Origin: Bacteroidota bacterium
GTDB taxonomy: Bacteria; Bacteroidota; Bacteroidia; B-17B0; Aurantibacillaceae
Assembly: GCA_947450025.1 (NCBI GenBank)
Contig: CANFTW010000003.1
Span: 124,001 to 188,000 of the forward strand
Length of the DNA stretch: 64,000 bases
Direction of reading: 5' to 3'
Shown here: positions 34,576 through 43,806 of the stretch, piece by piece
Position numbering within the stretch: the stretch's first letter is position 1
Layout of the letters: every line of letters starts with the position of its first letter
Notes under the pieces: model-generated
Seen by the model: only the letters and a program-made list of their open reading frames with translations
What the model was told of the DNA's origin: nothing
Database searches by the model: none
Made by a program: the position numbers and the translations under genes

Positions 34576-34908
34576 ATGGGACTTACCAAAACAGAACATT
34601 TCACAGATAAGCAAAATGCCATTGCAACAATGGCTAAAGCACTTGGGCATCCTGCAAGAATTGCCATCTTTGAATATTTACTAAAAGTAGATACTTGTAT
34701 TTGTGGCGATATTGTAAATGAATTGCCACTAGCGCAACCTACCATTTCTCAGCACTTAAAAGAATTAAAAAGTGCGGGACTCATAAAAGGAAATATCGAA
34801 GGAACTTCTATCTGCTATTGCATAGATGAAAAAGGATTAGAAAAATTGCAGGGGTATTTCACAACTATTTCATTGAAATTAAATAAAAAAAACAATAAAT
34901 GTTGTTAA
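34576..34908 (+). CDS. arsR: ArsR/SmtB family repressor
   Basis: A 110-residue winged-helix repressor, expected to bind its own promoter and release on As(III) or Sb(III). The DNA-recognition helix is LAQPTISQHLKELKSAGLI. A pair of cysteines at 41 and 43 in VDTCICGDIV matches the alpha-3 metal site region of ArsR proteins, and a second Cys is in TSICYCID near 76-78. The protein ends in a Cys-Cys pair, KNNKCC, which is repeated at the end of the next gene's product. It heads the arsR-DUF6428-arsC-acr3 operon and has a candidate palindromic operator over its own -7 box. Confidence 0.92.
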   Translation: MGLTKTEHFTDKQNAIATMAKALGHPARIAIFEYLLKVDTCICGDIVNELPLAQPTISQHLKELKSAGLIKGNIEGTSICYCIDEKGLEKLQGYFTTISLKLNKKNNKCC

Positions 34909-34923
34909 CCTAAAACTAAAATC

Positions 34924-35397
34924 ATGAACCTATCAGATATTAAAAAGCATTTAACTAGTGTATCCAGTATTAATTTTATATTGCCAGATGGAACAGCTGT
35001 TCCTCAGCACTTTCACGTTACAGAAGTTGGTCAAATCACCAAAAAATTTATTGACTGTGGCGGAGTTGTGCGCAACGAAAAAACTGTGAATTTTCAATTG
35101 TGGGAAGCAGGAGATTTTGATCATCGCTTGGCGCCACAAAAACTAGTAAACATCATTACCCTTTCGGAAAAAACATTAGGCATAGAAGATGCGGAAATTG
35201 AAGTAGAATACCAAAGTAATACAATTGGTAAATACCATTTAGATTTTGACGGAAAAAACTTTTTATTAAAAGCTACTCAAACCAATTGCTTAGCACAAGA
35301 CAAATGTGGTATACCACCAGAAAAATTAAAAGTAAACCTGGTTGACTTATCAAACAATGCGCAAAGTTGCTGCACGCCTGGAGGTAAATGTTGTTAA
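34924..35397 (+). CDS. DUF6428 family protein with Cys-rich tail, arsenic operon
   Basis: A 157-residue protein of the DUF6428 type that I recall accompanying ars genes in Bacteroidota. It is a compact alpha/beta domain with MNLSDIKKHLTSVSSINFIL, HFHVTEVGQITKKFIDCGG and NFQLWEAGDFDHRLAPQKL. The C-terminus is SCCTPGGKCC, two Cys pairs that could bind As(III) or a thiophilic metal and hand it on to Acr3; this role is inferred. It starts 16 bases after arsR and its last codons overlap a possible earlier ATG of arsC. Function has not been shown. Confidence 0.75.
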   Translation: MNLSDIKKHLTSVSSINFILPDGTAVPQHFHVTEVGQITKKFIDCGGVVRNEKTVNFQLWEAGDFDHRLAPQKLVNIITLSEKTLGIEDAEIEVEYQSNTIGKYHLDFDGKNFLLKATQTNCLAQDKCGIPPEKLKVNLVDLSNNAQSCCTPGGKCC

Positions 35398-35417
35398 TTC
35401 TCAATGAACGTAGAATT

Positions 35418-36032
35418 ATGTTTGAATCAATAAAGCAATACTGCGGTAACCTCATCACTGAGTTTGACGCCATTCATAAAGAACGCAAAGTGCTTCTTGA
35501 AAAAATATCTGATTATATTTCTTCGAAAAAAGAAAGCAATCAACCTATTCAATTAATCTATATCTGCACACACAATTCACGTCGAAGTCATTTCGGGCAA
35601 ATATGGGCGCAAGTGGCGGCTAACTATTTTAATGTAAAAAACGTTACTACATTTTCAGGTGGCACCGAAGCAACTGCTTTTAATGTCAATGCCATTAATG
35701 CCATTAAGCGTGTTGGTTTTGATGTGAAACCGATAAACATTGAAAAAAATTCTACGTATCATGTTTCATTTGACGAAACAGAAAAACCAATCATTTGTTT
35801 TTCCAAAGTATATAATGATGCTCGAAACCCTCAAAGTAACATTGCAGCCATTATGACTTGTAGTGATGCGGAAGAAAATTGTCCTTTTATATCAGGTGTT
35901 GAATTAAGAATAGGAACAACTTACGATGACCCCAAGGCATATGATAATACTGGTTTACAAGATACTAAATACGACGAACGTTGTAAACAAATTGCCTTAG
36001 AAACTTTATATGTTTTTTCAAAAGTAAAATAA
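35418..36032 (+). CDS. Arsenate reductase (low-molecular-weight phosphatase fold)
   Basis: Reduces arsenate to arsenite so that Acr3 can export it. The product has 204 residues from ATG 35418; the frame opens at 35388 but that form overlaps DUF6428. The phosphatase P-loop CX5R is present as CTHNSRRS with Cys50 and Arg56, and the acid loop near the end has YDDPKAYDNTG. Other cysteines (SDAEENC near 156, DERC near 184) could take part in a thioredoxin- or glutathione-linked relay as in LMW-type ArsC. The family is close to protein tyrosine phosphatases, so arsenate specificity rests on the operon context. Confidence 0.85.
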   Translation: MFESIKQYCGNLITEFDAIHKERKVLLEKISDYISSKKESNQPIQLIYICTHNSRRSHFGQIWAQVAANYFNVKNVTTFSGGTEATAFNVNAINAIKRVGFDVKPINIEKNSTYHVSFDETEKPIICFSKVYNDARNPQSNIAAIMTCSDAEENCPFISGVELRIGTTYDDPKAYDNTGLQDTKYDERCKQIALETLYVFSKVK

Positions 36033-36038
36033 AATTAT

Positions 36039-37115
36039 ATGTCGAATACAAATTGTGCCCCTGCTACTAACAGAAAAAAATTAAGTTTTCTTGATAGTTA
36101 TTTAACTCTATGGATTTTTTCTGCCATGATTATTGGTGTTTCTATTGGCTATTTTATTCCTTCTACCGCAACCTTTATTAATTCAATGTCGAGCGGTACA
36201 ACCAATATTCCTTTGGCTATTGGTTTGATATTAATGATGTATCCTCCTTTAGCTAAGGTTCGCTATGAAAAAATTCCACAGATATTTAAAAACGTTAAAC
36301 TAGTTCTCATGTCATTATTTATAACGTGGGTAATTGCGCCATTTTTTATGTTTGTGTTGTCCTACATTTTTTTAAAAGATTATCCAGAATACATGTCTGG
36401 ACTAATTTTAATTGGAATTGCGCCTTGTATTGCGATGGTCATTGTATGGAATGAATTAGCAGAAGGTAATCGCGAATATATTGCAGGATTAGTAGGCGTT
36501 AACAGTATTATGCAAGTGCTGCTCTTTTCTGCATACTCTTATTTTTATCTCACAAAAATGCCTGTTCTATTTGGAATGAAAGGATTAGATATTGCTATCA
36601 CTATGTCTCAAATAGCTAAAAGTGTTTTTATTTATTTAGGCATTCCGTTTTTAGCAGGAGTTATGAGTAGATACTCTTTAATAAAATTAAAGGGAGAAGA
36701 GTGGTATCAACAAAAGTACATTCCTTTTATTTCCCCAATCACTTTGGCAGCTTTATTATTTACTATTATAGTCATGTTTAGTTTAAAAGGAGAACTAATT
36801 GTTCAAATTCCTTTAGATGTGATTCGCATTGCCATACCATTAGTCATTTATTTTGCAGTTATGTTTATTATTACTTTTTTGATTGCTAAAAAATTAGGGG
36901 CAGATTATTCCACCAATGTCGCTTTATCATTTACGGCTACTGGTAATAATTTTGAATTAGCGATTGCGGTGGCTATTGGAGTGTTTGGTATTAATAGCGG
37001 ACAAGCCTTTGCTGGCGTTATTGGTCCTTTAGTAGAAGTACCGGCATTAATTGCCTTAGTGAAACTCGCTTTTTGGTTCAGAAAAAAGTATTACACTCCA
37101 ACGATTAACACTTAG
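36039..37115 (+). CDS. acr3: Acr3 arsenite efflux transporter
   Basis: Inner-membrane arsenite exporter of the bile/arsenite/riboflavin transporter superfamily. It has 358 residues and ten hydrophobic helices. Diagnostic motifs are the conserved Cys in [20 protein letters not shown] near 130, which binds As(OH)3-like substrate, and the conserved C-terminal segment [21 protein letters not shown], and [16 protein letters not shown]. The N-terminus begins MSNTNCAP, with a Cys in the cytosolic tail. It closes the arsR-DUF6428-arsC-acr3 operon with a 6-base gap after arsC. Confidence 0.94.
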   Translation: MSNTNCAPATNRKKLSFLDSYLTLWIFSAMIIGVSIGYFIPSTATFINSMSSGTTNIPLAIGLILMMYPPLAKVRYEKIPQIFKNVKLVLMSLFITWVIAPFFMFVLSYIFLKDYPEYMSGLILIGIAPCIAMVIVWNELAEGNREYIAGLVGVNSIMQVLLFSAYSYFYLTKMPVLFGMKGLDIAITMSQIAKSVFIYLGIPFLAGVMSRYSLIKLKGEEWYQQKYIPFISPITLAALLFTIIVMFSLKGELIVQIPLDVIRIAIPLVIYFAVMFIITFLIAKKLGADYSTNVALSFTATGNNFELAIAVAIGVFGINSGQAFAGVIGPLVEVPALIALVKLAFWFRKKYYTPTINT

Positions 37116-37127
37116 ACTAACTAAACA

Positions 37128-37835
37128 TTATAGTGTTTTAACCTCTGTCACGGCTCCTTCTTGAGAAGTATAATATATTGGTGTTGTTGCTTTTCTTAAA
37201 TCTAAATAAGATTTATAAATATTTGAGAAATTAGCCCGTTCAGTAATCACCTGCTCATAATTTCCATTTAAACCAATCATTAATTCACAAGCCTCTCGAA
37301 CAGCGCCATTACCACCTGCCGATCCTGTGGTGTAATCAGCTAAATGATGTTTTAAAACATACTCATTAAATAATGGATTTGCATTGCGAGGAATAAAAAT
37401 TCGCAAACCACATTCATCAGCTAGATTTAAATCTAAAACATCATCAAAGACATACGCTATCTCCTTTAATGAAATATGATGTGTCGCACATAAATGCTTG
37501 GCCGCATCAATTTTGTTGGCAAACTTTGAATAGGAAGCGTGAAATCTTTCTCGATCAATAAACGTAAATGCCGCTGAATTTTTTTCTCCTGAGATAACAG
37601 CTGTTGTTGGTAGTATTTTATGATGTAAATAATACGAAAACCTCAGCAAATTAGTGCCCATACTATCTGCCTCATTAAACCGACTTTGTAACAAATGGTC
37701 TTTCCCGGCATCCGTAAAAACACCATCCCAATCAAATACAAAAGCCTTAATATGTTTGATTTTTTCCATCAACGATGCTTCAGGTAAAATCAATTCTCCT
37801 CCTATTTCGGTAAATATTTGTGTAAGATGTGACAT
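37128..37835 (-). CDS. KdsC-like HAD phosphatase
   Basis: A 235-residue HAD-superfamily enzyme of the KdsC type (3-deoxy-sugar-acid 8-phosphate phosphatase). The nucleophile motif is FDWDGVFTDAG with Asp35 and Asp37. The C-terminal part has DDVLDLNLADECGLRIFIP and, decisively, TGSAGGNGAVREACELMI, the KdsC signature that contributes to the tetramer and substrate loop. Compared with KdsC (about 175-190 residues) it has about 30 extra residues at the N-terminus and about 25 at the C-terminus. Substrate is not known: 3-deoxy-octulosonate, nonulosonate or another phosphosugar. It lies 184 bases from the transaldolase-CBS gene on the same strand with a terminator between them. Confidence 0.85.
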   Translation of the reverse strand: MSHLTQIFTEIGGELILPEASLMEKIKHIKAFVFDWDGVFTDAGKDHLLQSRFNEADSMGTNLLRFSYYLHHKILPTTAVISGEKNSAAFTFIDRERFHASYSKFANKIDAAKHLCATHHISLKEIAYVFDDVLDLNLADECGLRIFIPRNANPLFNEYVLKHHLADYTTGSAGGNGAVREACELMIGLNGNYEQVITERANFSNIYKSYLDLRKATTPIYYTSQEGAVTEVKTL

Positions 37836-37953
37836 AGTGTTTAATTTTTATGAGATAATAAAGATAGCTAAAGAATTAGAGATATATAAAAATGGAACGT
37901 TGATTTTTATGATGATTATGATAAAATAATATTTCCAATCTAATATTCTTTAA

Positions 37954-37987
37954 ATAAAAAAGCGCTACCAAATGGCAACGCTTTTTA
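37954..37987 (-). terminator. Terminator of the transaldolase-CBS gene
   Basis: On the minus strand AGCGTTGCCA pairs with TGGTAGCGCT through Watson-Crick and G-T pairs, followed by a T6 run. The orientation fits transcription that ended at 38019, so the KdsC-like gene is probably expressed from its own promoter. Confidence 0.7.
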
Positions 37988-38018
37988 TTAGTACATGGTA
38001 AATCTAATTTCTAATTTT

Positions 38019-39029
38019 TTACCCTTTCATGTCTTGGATATCTAACATACCAACTGGTTTGCCTGAATCGGTAACTACAATTGTATCAACATTCGTTTTC
38101 TTGAATAAAGAATTTGCATCATTTAACAATACATTAGCATCAATTGTAATTGGCTCTCTGTATTCTAAATCAGATAAGTTTTTAGTTAAAATATCTCTTC
38201 CTTTTTCTCCAATTAACTTGCGTAAACTGCCATCAGTAAATACACCTTTAATACTTCCATCCGCTTTAGTAACAGTAACTGCACCATAACCAAATTCAGT
38301 CATTTTAATAATCGCATCAGTTACAGAAGTATTTTCAGCAACTAATGGATTAATGCCTTTAATTGCTTCTTTCACTTTCACCATCATCATACGTGTGTCA
38401 GCAATAAACTGATCAGTACCTAAAGTCGTGAAGTTGTTTTCAGTTAATTGTTTCATGACTTTTAATGGAACAGTGATTGTATGAACACCCACATTAATAG
38501 CATTTCGAACGTGCTCAGCATGACGTACAGAAGAGAACATGATTTTTGTATCATAGTCATATAAATCAACTGCATTGACACATTGCTCAACTAACGCTAA
38601 GGCATCATGTCCTTGATCTTGTAAACGGCCAACTAATGGACATACATAAGTTGCACCAGCGTGCATGGCCATATAGGCTTGTTGCAGGGTATATACTAAA
38701 TGTACATTTACTAAATATCCTTTATCACGTAACATTTTACAAGCACGAACGCCTTCTAATGAAACTGGAATTTTAAATACTGTTTTCTTTGGGTCTAAGC
38801 CTAACGCTAATTGACGCTCTGCTTCCGCTAATACTTCTTCTGCAGAATTTCCTAGTGCCTCAATCTGAAGAACAGGAACCATTTTACTCAATTTCACAAT
38901 CGTTCCATCGATATCGGTAATACCTTCTTTTTGCATGAAGGTAGGAGTTGTTGTAAGGCCATTTAAAAATCCTAATTTAAAACCTTCTTCAATTTCTTTA
39001 AGGTTTGCTGAATCTAAGTATAATTCCAT
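38019..39029 (-). CDS. Transaldolase/fructose-6-phosphate aldolase-like domain fused to CBS domains
   Basis: A 336-residue fusion. About residues 1-220 match the small transaldolase/FSA family: MELYLDSANLKEIEEG, GLTTTPT, LQIEALG, the Schiff-base lysine K86 in KTVFKIPVSLEG, and IMFSSVRHAEHV. About 230-336 form a pair of CBS motifs (GYGAVTVTKADGSIKGVFTDG and VDTIVVTDSGKPVGMLDIQD) of the kind found at the end of KdsD arabinose-5-phosphate isomerase. At the catalytic-Tyr position of FSA (APYVNR) the sequence reads CPLVGR, and TTNPS has become TTTPT, so chemistry may differ. ATG 39029 is used; an upstream in-frame ATG at 39083 adds 18 unrelated residues. A KdsC-like phosphatase gene lies downstream. 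Confidence 0.85.
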   Translation of the reverse strand: MELYLDSANLKEIEEGFKLGFLNGLTTTPTFMQKEGITDIDGTIVKLSKMVPVLQIEALGNSAEEVLAEAERQLALGLDPKKTVFKIPVSLEGVRACKMLRDKGYLVNVHLVYTLQQAYMAMHAGATYVCPLVGRLQDQGHDALALVEQCVNAVDLYDYDTKIMFSSVRHAEHVRNAINVGVHTITVPLKVMKQLTENNFTTLGTDQFIADTRMMMVKVKEAIKGINPLVAENTSVTDAIIKMTEFGYGAVTVTKADGSIKGVFTDGSLRKLIGEKGRDILTKNLSDLEYREPITIDANVLLNDANSLFKKTNVDTIVVTDSGKPVGMLDIQDMKG

Positions 39030-39125
39030 GTTGTTTTTATTTATGTAATGTTCAAATATAAGTTTAATGAGCCAAAAGCCCAATTTATTTTATTAACGGT
39101 TGATTGTGTGATTATTAAGTCAAAC

Positions 39126-40319
39126 TTAATCTTCAATGGCTCTTACACCTGGCAAACTTCCTTGCTCAATATATTCAAGCAAAGCGCCTCCACCAGTACT
39201 TACATAACTTACCTGACTTGCCAAGTTGTATTTATTAATAGCGGCAACACTATCTCCCCCGCCAATTAATGAATATGCCCCTAATTTAGTAGCCTCTGCA
39301 ATAGCTAAAGCCACTTGTTTGGTCCCGTTTTCAAAACTACTCATTTCAAAAACACCCATTGGGCCATTCCATAAAATCGTTTTGGAATTTTTAATTACCT
39401 CACTATAAGTTTTAATAGTAGCTGAACTAATATCTAAGCCCATCCAACCATCAGGAATTGTGTTAATGTCACTTTCTTTAATATTGGCGTCATTTGCAAA
39501 ATTATCAGCAATCACGGCATCAGTAGGAATATATAAATTCACCCCTTTTGCTTTTGCTTTTTCTAATAATTCCTTTGCTAATTCTAACTTATCATCTTCG
39601 CATAACGATTTTCCAATGGTTCCACCCATAGCTTTTACAAAAGTAAATGCCATACCACCACCAATTAAAATATTGTTGGCTTTGCCCATTAACTGTTCAA
39701 TAATTAAGATTTTATCACTCACTTTTGCTCCACCAACAATGGCCGTAAATGGTGCAGCTGCTCCATTAATCACTTTATCAATACTGGCTACTTCACCTGC
39801 CATTACATAGCCAAAGCATTTAGCATCTGTATTAAAAAATTGAGCAATAACCGCTGTTGAAGCATGCGCTCGGTGTGCAGTTCCAAATGCATCATTCACG
39901 TAAATATCTCCGTGTTTGCTTAATTTTTCTGCAAAAGCTACATCCCCTTTTTCTTCTTCTTTGTAAAAACGTAAATTTTCTAATAACAATACTTGGCCTG
40001 GTTTTAATGCTGCTGATTTTGCAAAAGCATCTGCGCCAATACAATCATCAGCAAAAACAACCTCAGCGCCGGTTAATTTATTAACTGTACTTACAATATG
40101 TTTTAAAGAATATTTATTAGTTGGTCCTTCTTTCGGGCGACCTAAATGCGACATTAAAATAACGCTGCCACCTTTTTCTAATATTTTTTTAATCGTTGGG
40201 GCAGCTGCTCTAATACGAGTATCATCTGTTACTTCAAAAGCATCATTTAATGGAACGTTAAAATCTACGCGAATTAAAGCGCGTTTGTTTTGGAAATTTA
40301 AACTGTCAATCGTTTTCAT
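39126..40319 (-). CDS. pgk: Phosphoglycerate kinase
   Basis: Glycolytic enzyme interconverting 1,3-bisphosphoglycerate plus ADP with 3-phosphoglycerate plus ATP. At 397 residues it has the usual bacterial length. Signatures are [12 protein letters not shown] near 13-24, [19 protein letters not shown] at about 53-72, [44 protein letters not shown] and [13 protein letters not shown] near the C-terminus. It lies upstream of the transaldolase-CBS gene on the same strand after a 96-base gap. No other glycolytic gene is adjacent, although pyk occurs elsewhere in the window. Confidence 0.97.
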   Translation of the reverse strand: MKTIDSLNFQNKRALIRVDFNVPLNDAFEVTDDTRIRAAAPTIKKILEKGGSVILMSHLGRPKEGPTNKYSLKHIVSTVNKLTGAEVVFADDCIGADAFAKSAALKPGQVLLLENLRFYKEEEKGDVAFAEKLSKHGDIYVNDAFGTAHRAHASTAVIAQFFNTDAKCFGYVMAGEVASIDKVINGAAAPFTAIVGGAKVSDKILIIEQLMGKANNILIGGGMAFTFVKAMGGTIGKSLCEDDKLELAKELLEKAKAKGVNLYIPTDAVIADNFANDANIKESDINTIPDGWMGLDISSATIKTYSEVIKNSKTILWNGPMGVFEMSSFENGTKQVALAIAEATKLGAYSLIGGGDSVAAINKYNLASQVSYVSTGGGALLEYIEQGSLPGVRAIED

Positions 40320-40428
40320 GTATTTAAATATTATTGGTGCAAATAGCCACAGCTATTTAACCGTGTTTAGTTTGGGTGCGTAAAAATACTGTATTTTTTA
40401 GAAAGGAGAATGTGCCTGTATGGGAAAA

Positions 40429-40827
40429 CTAAACTTTAGTCGGCCTGATTTTACTTTTGACAATAAAAGCATATGGATAATCTTCTTTTATTTTCTTTAA
40501 TAAGGCATAAGCCTCAAGCTTTGTTTTAAAATCACCAACATTAATGACAAAATTTGGCTGCTGATAATCTTCGTATGCAGGTACATCGTCATATTTACTT
40601 AAAAACTTTGCCTGAACCTCTCTTGCCTTGGATTTATCGGCACTAAAATGGATTTTTACACGATACCCATCGCTTTCGCCATTGGTTCGTTTATGAAATT
40701 CCTCTTTTTTTTCCTGCAGAGCTCGAACCTTAATAGACGTTTGAATAGAGCTACTATTAGGGTTTTCTTGAGAAAACGCACCAAAAAAAGAGGCTGCTAA
40801 AAATATTAAAAACAAGACATATCTCAC
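40429..40827 (-). CDS. SPOR-domain envelope protein
   Basis: A 132-residue exported protein. A signal peptide (about 1-19, ending FSQ) is followed by a basic linker and a C-terminal SPOR-type domain at about 52-128 containing GYRVKIHFSADKSKAREVQAKF and VGDFKTKLEAYALLKKIKED. SPOR domains bind peptidoglycan stripped of stem peptides, typically at division sites, and this small protein consists of little else, so it probably acts by binding glycan in the periplasm. It is divergent from sucA with 168 bases between, and has no operon partner on its own strand within 100 bases of pgk. Confidence 0.82.
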   Translation of the reverse strand: MRYVLFLIFLAASFFGAFSQENPNSSSIQTSIKVRALQEKKEEFHKRTNGESDGYRVKIHFSADKSKAREVQAKFLSKYDDVPAYEDYQQPNFVINVGDFKTKLEAYALLKKIKEDYPYAFIVKSKIRPTKV

Positions 40828-40995
40828 AAGACAAAAATAGATAAAATATACTTAGTTTTTACATATTTCACAAAGCTTTGCATTTAAAAAAGGCGAATGA
40901 CCAATAATATGCTAAAATAGTATATCCTACTATTTATTTCCATTTATTTTCCATTAAAATCCTTAAATTAGTCGCTTATTTTAACGCAAATTAAA

Positions 40996-43716
40996 ATGGA
41001 CAAATTCTCCTATGTTGGCACAAGCGATGTAAACGCTATTGAAAATTTATTTTTACAATATACTCAAGATCCAAATTCGGTTGACGCTTCTTGGCGTGAC
41101 TTTTTTAAAGGTTTTGAGTTTGCTCGCACATCATACGAATCTGATGGCGGAGCAATCCCTGAAAATGTCACTAAAGAATTTAAAGTGATTGGTTTAATTA
41201 ACGGCTACCGTCAGCGTGGGCACTTGTTTACAAAGACAAACCCTGTTCGCCAACGTCGTACTTATGATCCGACACTCGCATTAGAAAATTTTGGATTATC
41301 TGAAAAAGATTTAGAAACTGTTTTTCAAGCAGGTAGCGAAATTGGCGTTGGAGCAACTAAACTAAAAGATATTATTTCTCATTTAGAAACAACTTATTGC
41401 CAAAGTATTGGGGTAGAATATTTATACATGCGTGAACCAAAAGTATTAAAATGGTTACAAGAGCGTATGGAAAAAAACAAGAACACGCCTGCTTTTTCAG
41501 TAAATGAGAAAAAAACAATTCTTAAAAAATTAACACAAGCTGTTGTTTTCGAGAATTATTTACATACAAAATTTGTTGGACAAAAACGTTTCTCATTAGA
41601 AGGTGGAGAAGCAGTTATCCCTGCTATCAATACTTTAATGGAACATGGGGCTAATTTAGGTATCCAAGATTATGTGATTGGAATGGCTCACCGCGGACGT
41701 TTAAACGTGTTAACCAACATCATGAACAAAACCTACAAGGATGTATTTACAGAATTTGAAGGTAGACCAAGTGAAGATTCTTTATTTGATGGTGATGTAA
41801 AATACCACATGGGATATTCATCAGATCAACTAAGTGATGATGGAAAAAATGTTCACATTAGTTTAACGCCTAATCCGTCGCACTTAGAAACTTCTGCCGC
41901 TGTTGTTCAAGGTATTGTGCGTTCAAAAATAGACAGTCGTCACGCAGGAGATAATTCAAAAGCTTGTCCTGTTATTTTGCACGGTGACGGCGCAATTGCT
42001 GGACAAGGTTTAGTGTATGAGTTGGTTCAAATGAGTCAATTAGATGGTTATAAAACTGGTGGGACTGTTCATTATGTCATTAATAATCAAGTTGGCTTTA
42101 CTACAAATTTCTTAGATGCTCGTTCATCAACCTATTGTACAGATGTTGCTAAAGTTGTATTAAGCCCTGTATTTCACGTCAACGGTGATGATGTTGAGGC
42201 TTTATGTTTCATCTCTAAATTAGCGATGGAATTCCGTCAAACATTCCATAAGGATGTATTTATTGACGTCTTATGTTACCGAAAGTATGGGCACAATGAA
42301 GGAGATGAACCTCGTTTCACTCAACCATTGTTATACAAAGCAATTGCGGCGCATCCAAATCCAAAAGATATTTATGTTGAAAAACTAAAATCTGAAACTC
42401 CTGACTTAGCCAACGAAGCCAAAGCAATTGAAACAGCCTTTAAAGCTGAATTAGATGTTAATTTAGATGAAGCTAAAAAAACAGAAAAAGCAAAAATTAC
42501 ATCTTTCTTAGAAGGAAATTGGAAAGGTGTGAAAATGGCAGGAGCAAATGATTTTGATAGCTCTCCAAAAACAGCCGTGGATGAAAAATTATTTTTAGAG
42601 GTTGCTAAAAAATCGACGGAGTTACCTAAAGACAAAAAATTCTTCAATAAAATTCAAAAATTATTCGATGACAGAAAGAACATGATTGCTAGCGACAATT
42701 ATGATTGGGCAATGGGTGAATTATTAGCTTATGCCACATTGATGAAAGAAGGCCATCCAGTGCGTTTTAGCGGACAAGATGTGGAACGCGGCACTTTCTC
42801 TCACCGTCATGCGGTGGTTAAGGTAGAAGATAGTGAAGAAGAATATACGCCATTAAATAACATTGATGCAAAAGTAAAATTAGACATCTATAACTCTTTA
42901 TTAAGTGAGTATGGGGTGTTAGGTTTTGAATACGGATACGCTTTTGCTGCTCCAAATACATTAACAATTTGGGAAGCACAATTTGGAGATTTCTTTAATG
43001 GAGCTCAAATTATTATTGACCAGTATTTAACATCAGCTGAATACAAATGGCGTCGTATGAATGGCTTAGTAGTATTATTGCCTCATGGTTACGAAGGACA
43101 AGGTCCAGAACATTCATCAGCACGTATGGAACGTTTCTTACAAGCATGTGCTGAAAATAATATGCAAATCATTAATGCAACAACGCCTGCTCAACAATTC
43201 CATGTCATTCGTCGTCAATTAAAACGTGATTTCCGTAAACCATTAGTATGTTTTACACCTAAAAAATTATTACGTTACCCGAGCTGCGTAAGTAAATTGA
43301 CAGACTTTACAAAAGCTAATTTCCAAGAAATTTTAGATGATACAATCGACGCTAAACAAGTAACTCGTGTAGCATTCTGCTCAGGTAAAGTGTATTACGA
43401 TTTAATAGAGCGTAGAGAAAAAGAAGGCACTGAAGACATTGCATTTATTCGTTTAGAACAGTTATACCCTTTCCCTCAAAAACAAGTAGATGCAATCTTA
43501 AAAAAATACAACAGAGCAAAAGACTTTTTATTTGTTCAAGAAGAACCTGAAAACATGGGACCTTGGAGATTTGTAGATAATAACTTACGTGCTTTAAATT
43601 TAAAATATGTAGGTAGAGGTGCGGCAGCAAGTCCTGCAACTGGTTTCTCTAAGCGTCATGCAGCAGAAAACGAAGAAATTATGACAACCATTTTTTCTAA
43701 AATATTAGTAAAATAA
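40996..43716 (+). CDS. sucA: 2-oxoglutarate dehydrogenase E1 component (SucA)
   Basis: Thiamine-diphosphate-dependent decarboxylase of the 2-oxoglutarate dehydrogenase complex in the TCA cycle. It has 906 residues. Seen are the N-terminal SYVGTSDVNAIENLFLQYTQDP segment for E2 binding, IGMAHRGRLNVLTNIMNK, the ThDP motif HGDGAIAGQGLVYELVQMS near 330, VINNQVGFTTN, CYRKYGHNEGDEPRFTQP, and the C-terminal transketolase-like part with GFEYGYAFAAPNTLTIWEAQFGDF and LLPHGYEGQGPEHSSARMERF. The E2 gene follows after 90 bases. The E3 (lpd) gene is not in the window. Confidence 0.97.
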   Translation: MDKFSYVGTSDVNAIENLFLQYTQDPNSVDASWRDFFKGFEFARTSYESDGGAIPENVTKEFKVIGLINGYRQRGHLFTKTNPVRQRRTYDPTLALENFGLSEKDLETVFQAGSEIGVGATKLKDIISHLETTYCQSIGVEYLYMREPKVLKWLQERMEKNKNTPAFSVNEKKTILKKLTQAVVFENYLHTKFVGQKRFSLEGGEAVIPAINTLMEHGANLGIQDYVIGMAHRGRLNVLTNIMNKTYKDVFTEFEGRPSEDSLFDGDVKYHMGYSSDQLSDDGKNVHISLTPNPSHLETSAAVVQGIVRSKIDSRHAGDNSKACPVILHGDGAIAGQGLVYELVQMSQLDGYKTGGTVHYVINNQVGFTTNFLDARSSTYCTDVAKVVLSPVFHVNGDDVEALCFISKLAMEFRQTFHKDVFIDVLCYRKYGHNEGDEPRFTQPLLYKAIAAHPNPKDIYVEKLKSETPDLANEAKAIETAFKAELDVNLDEAKKTEKAKITSFLEGNWKGVKMAGANDFDSSPKTAVDEKLFLEVAKKSTELPKDKKFFNKIQKLFDDRKNMIASDNYDWAMGELLAYATLMKEGHPVRFSGQDVERGTFSHRHAVVKVEDSEEEYTPLNNIDAKVKLDIYNSLLSEYGVLGFEYGYAFAAPNTLTIWEAQFGDFFNGAQIIIDQYLTSAEYKWRRMNGLVVLLPHGYEGQGPEHSSARMERFLQACAENNMQIINATTPAQQFHVIRRQLKRDFRKPLVCFTPKKLLRYPSCVSKLTDFTKANFQEILDDTIDAKQVTRVAFCSGKVYYDLIERREKEGTEDIAFIRLEQLYPFPQKQVDAILKKYNRAKDFLFVQEEPENMGPWRFVDNNLRALNLKYVGRGAAASPATGFSKRHAAENEEIMTTIFSKILVK

Positions 43717-43806
43717 ATAAAAACTTAGATTGTAGATATAAGCAGTAAATAATCCGATTTATGAAATAGAAAACTTAATTCATAAATCTTAAATTTTAAA
43801 TAAATT

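Noticed and set aside
39030-39083. N-terminal extension of the transaldolase-CBS protein
   Set aside because: The FSA family begins with MELYLDSAN, which is at 39029; the extra 18 residues match nothing.
39460-39810. Long frame antisense to pgk
   Set aside because: It exists only because the conserved pgk codons avoid stops on the opposite strand; no independent support such as a promoter.
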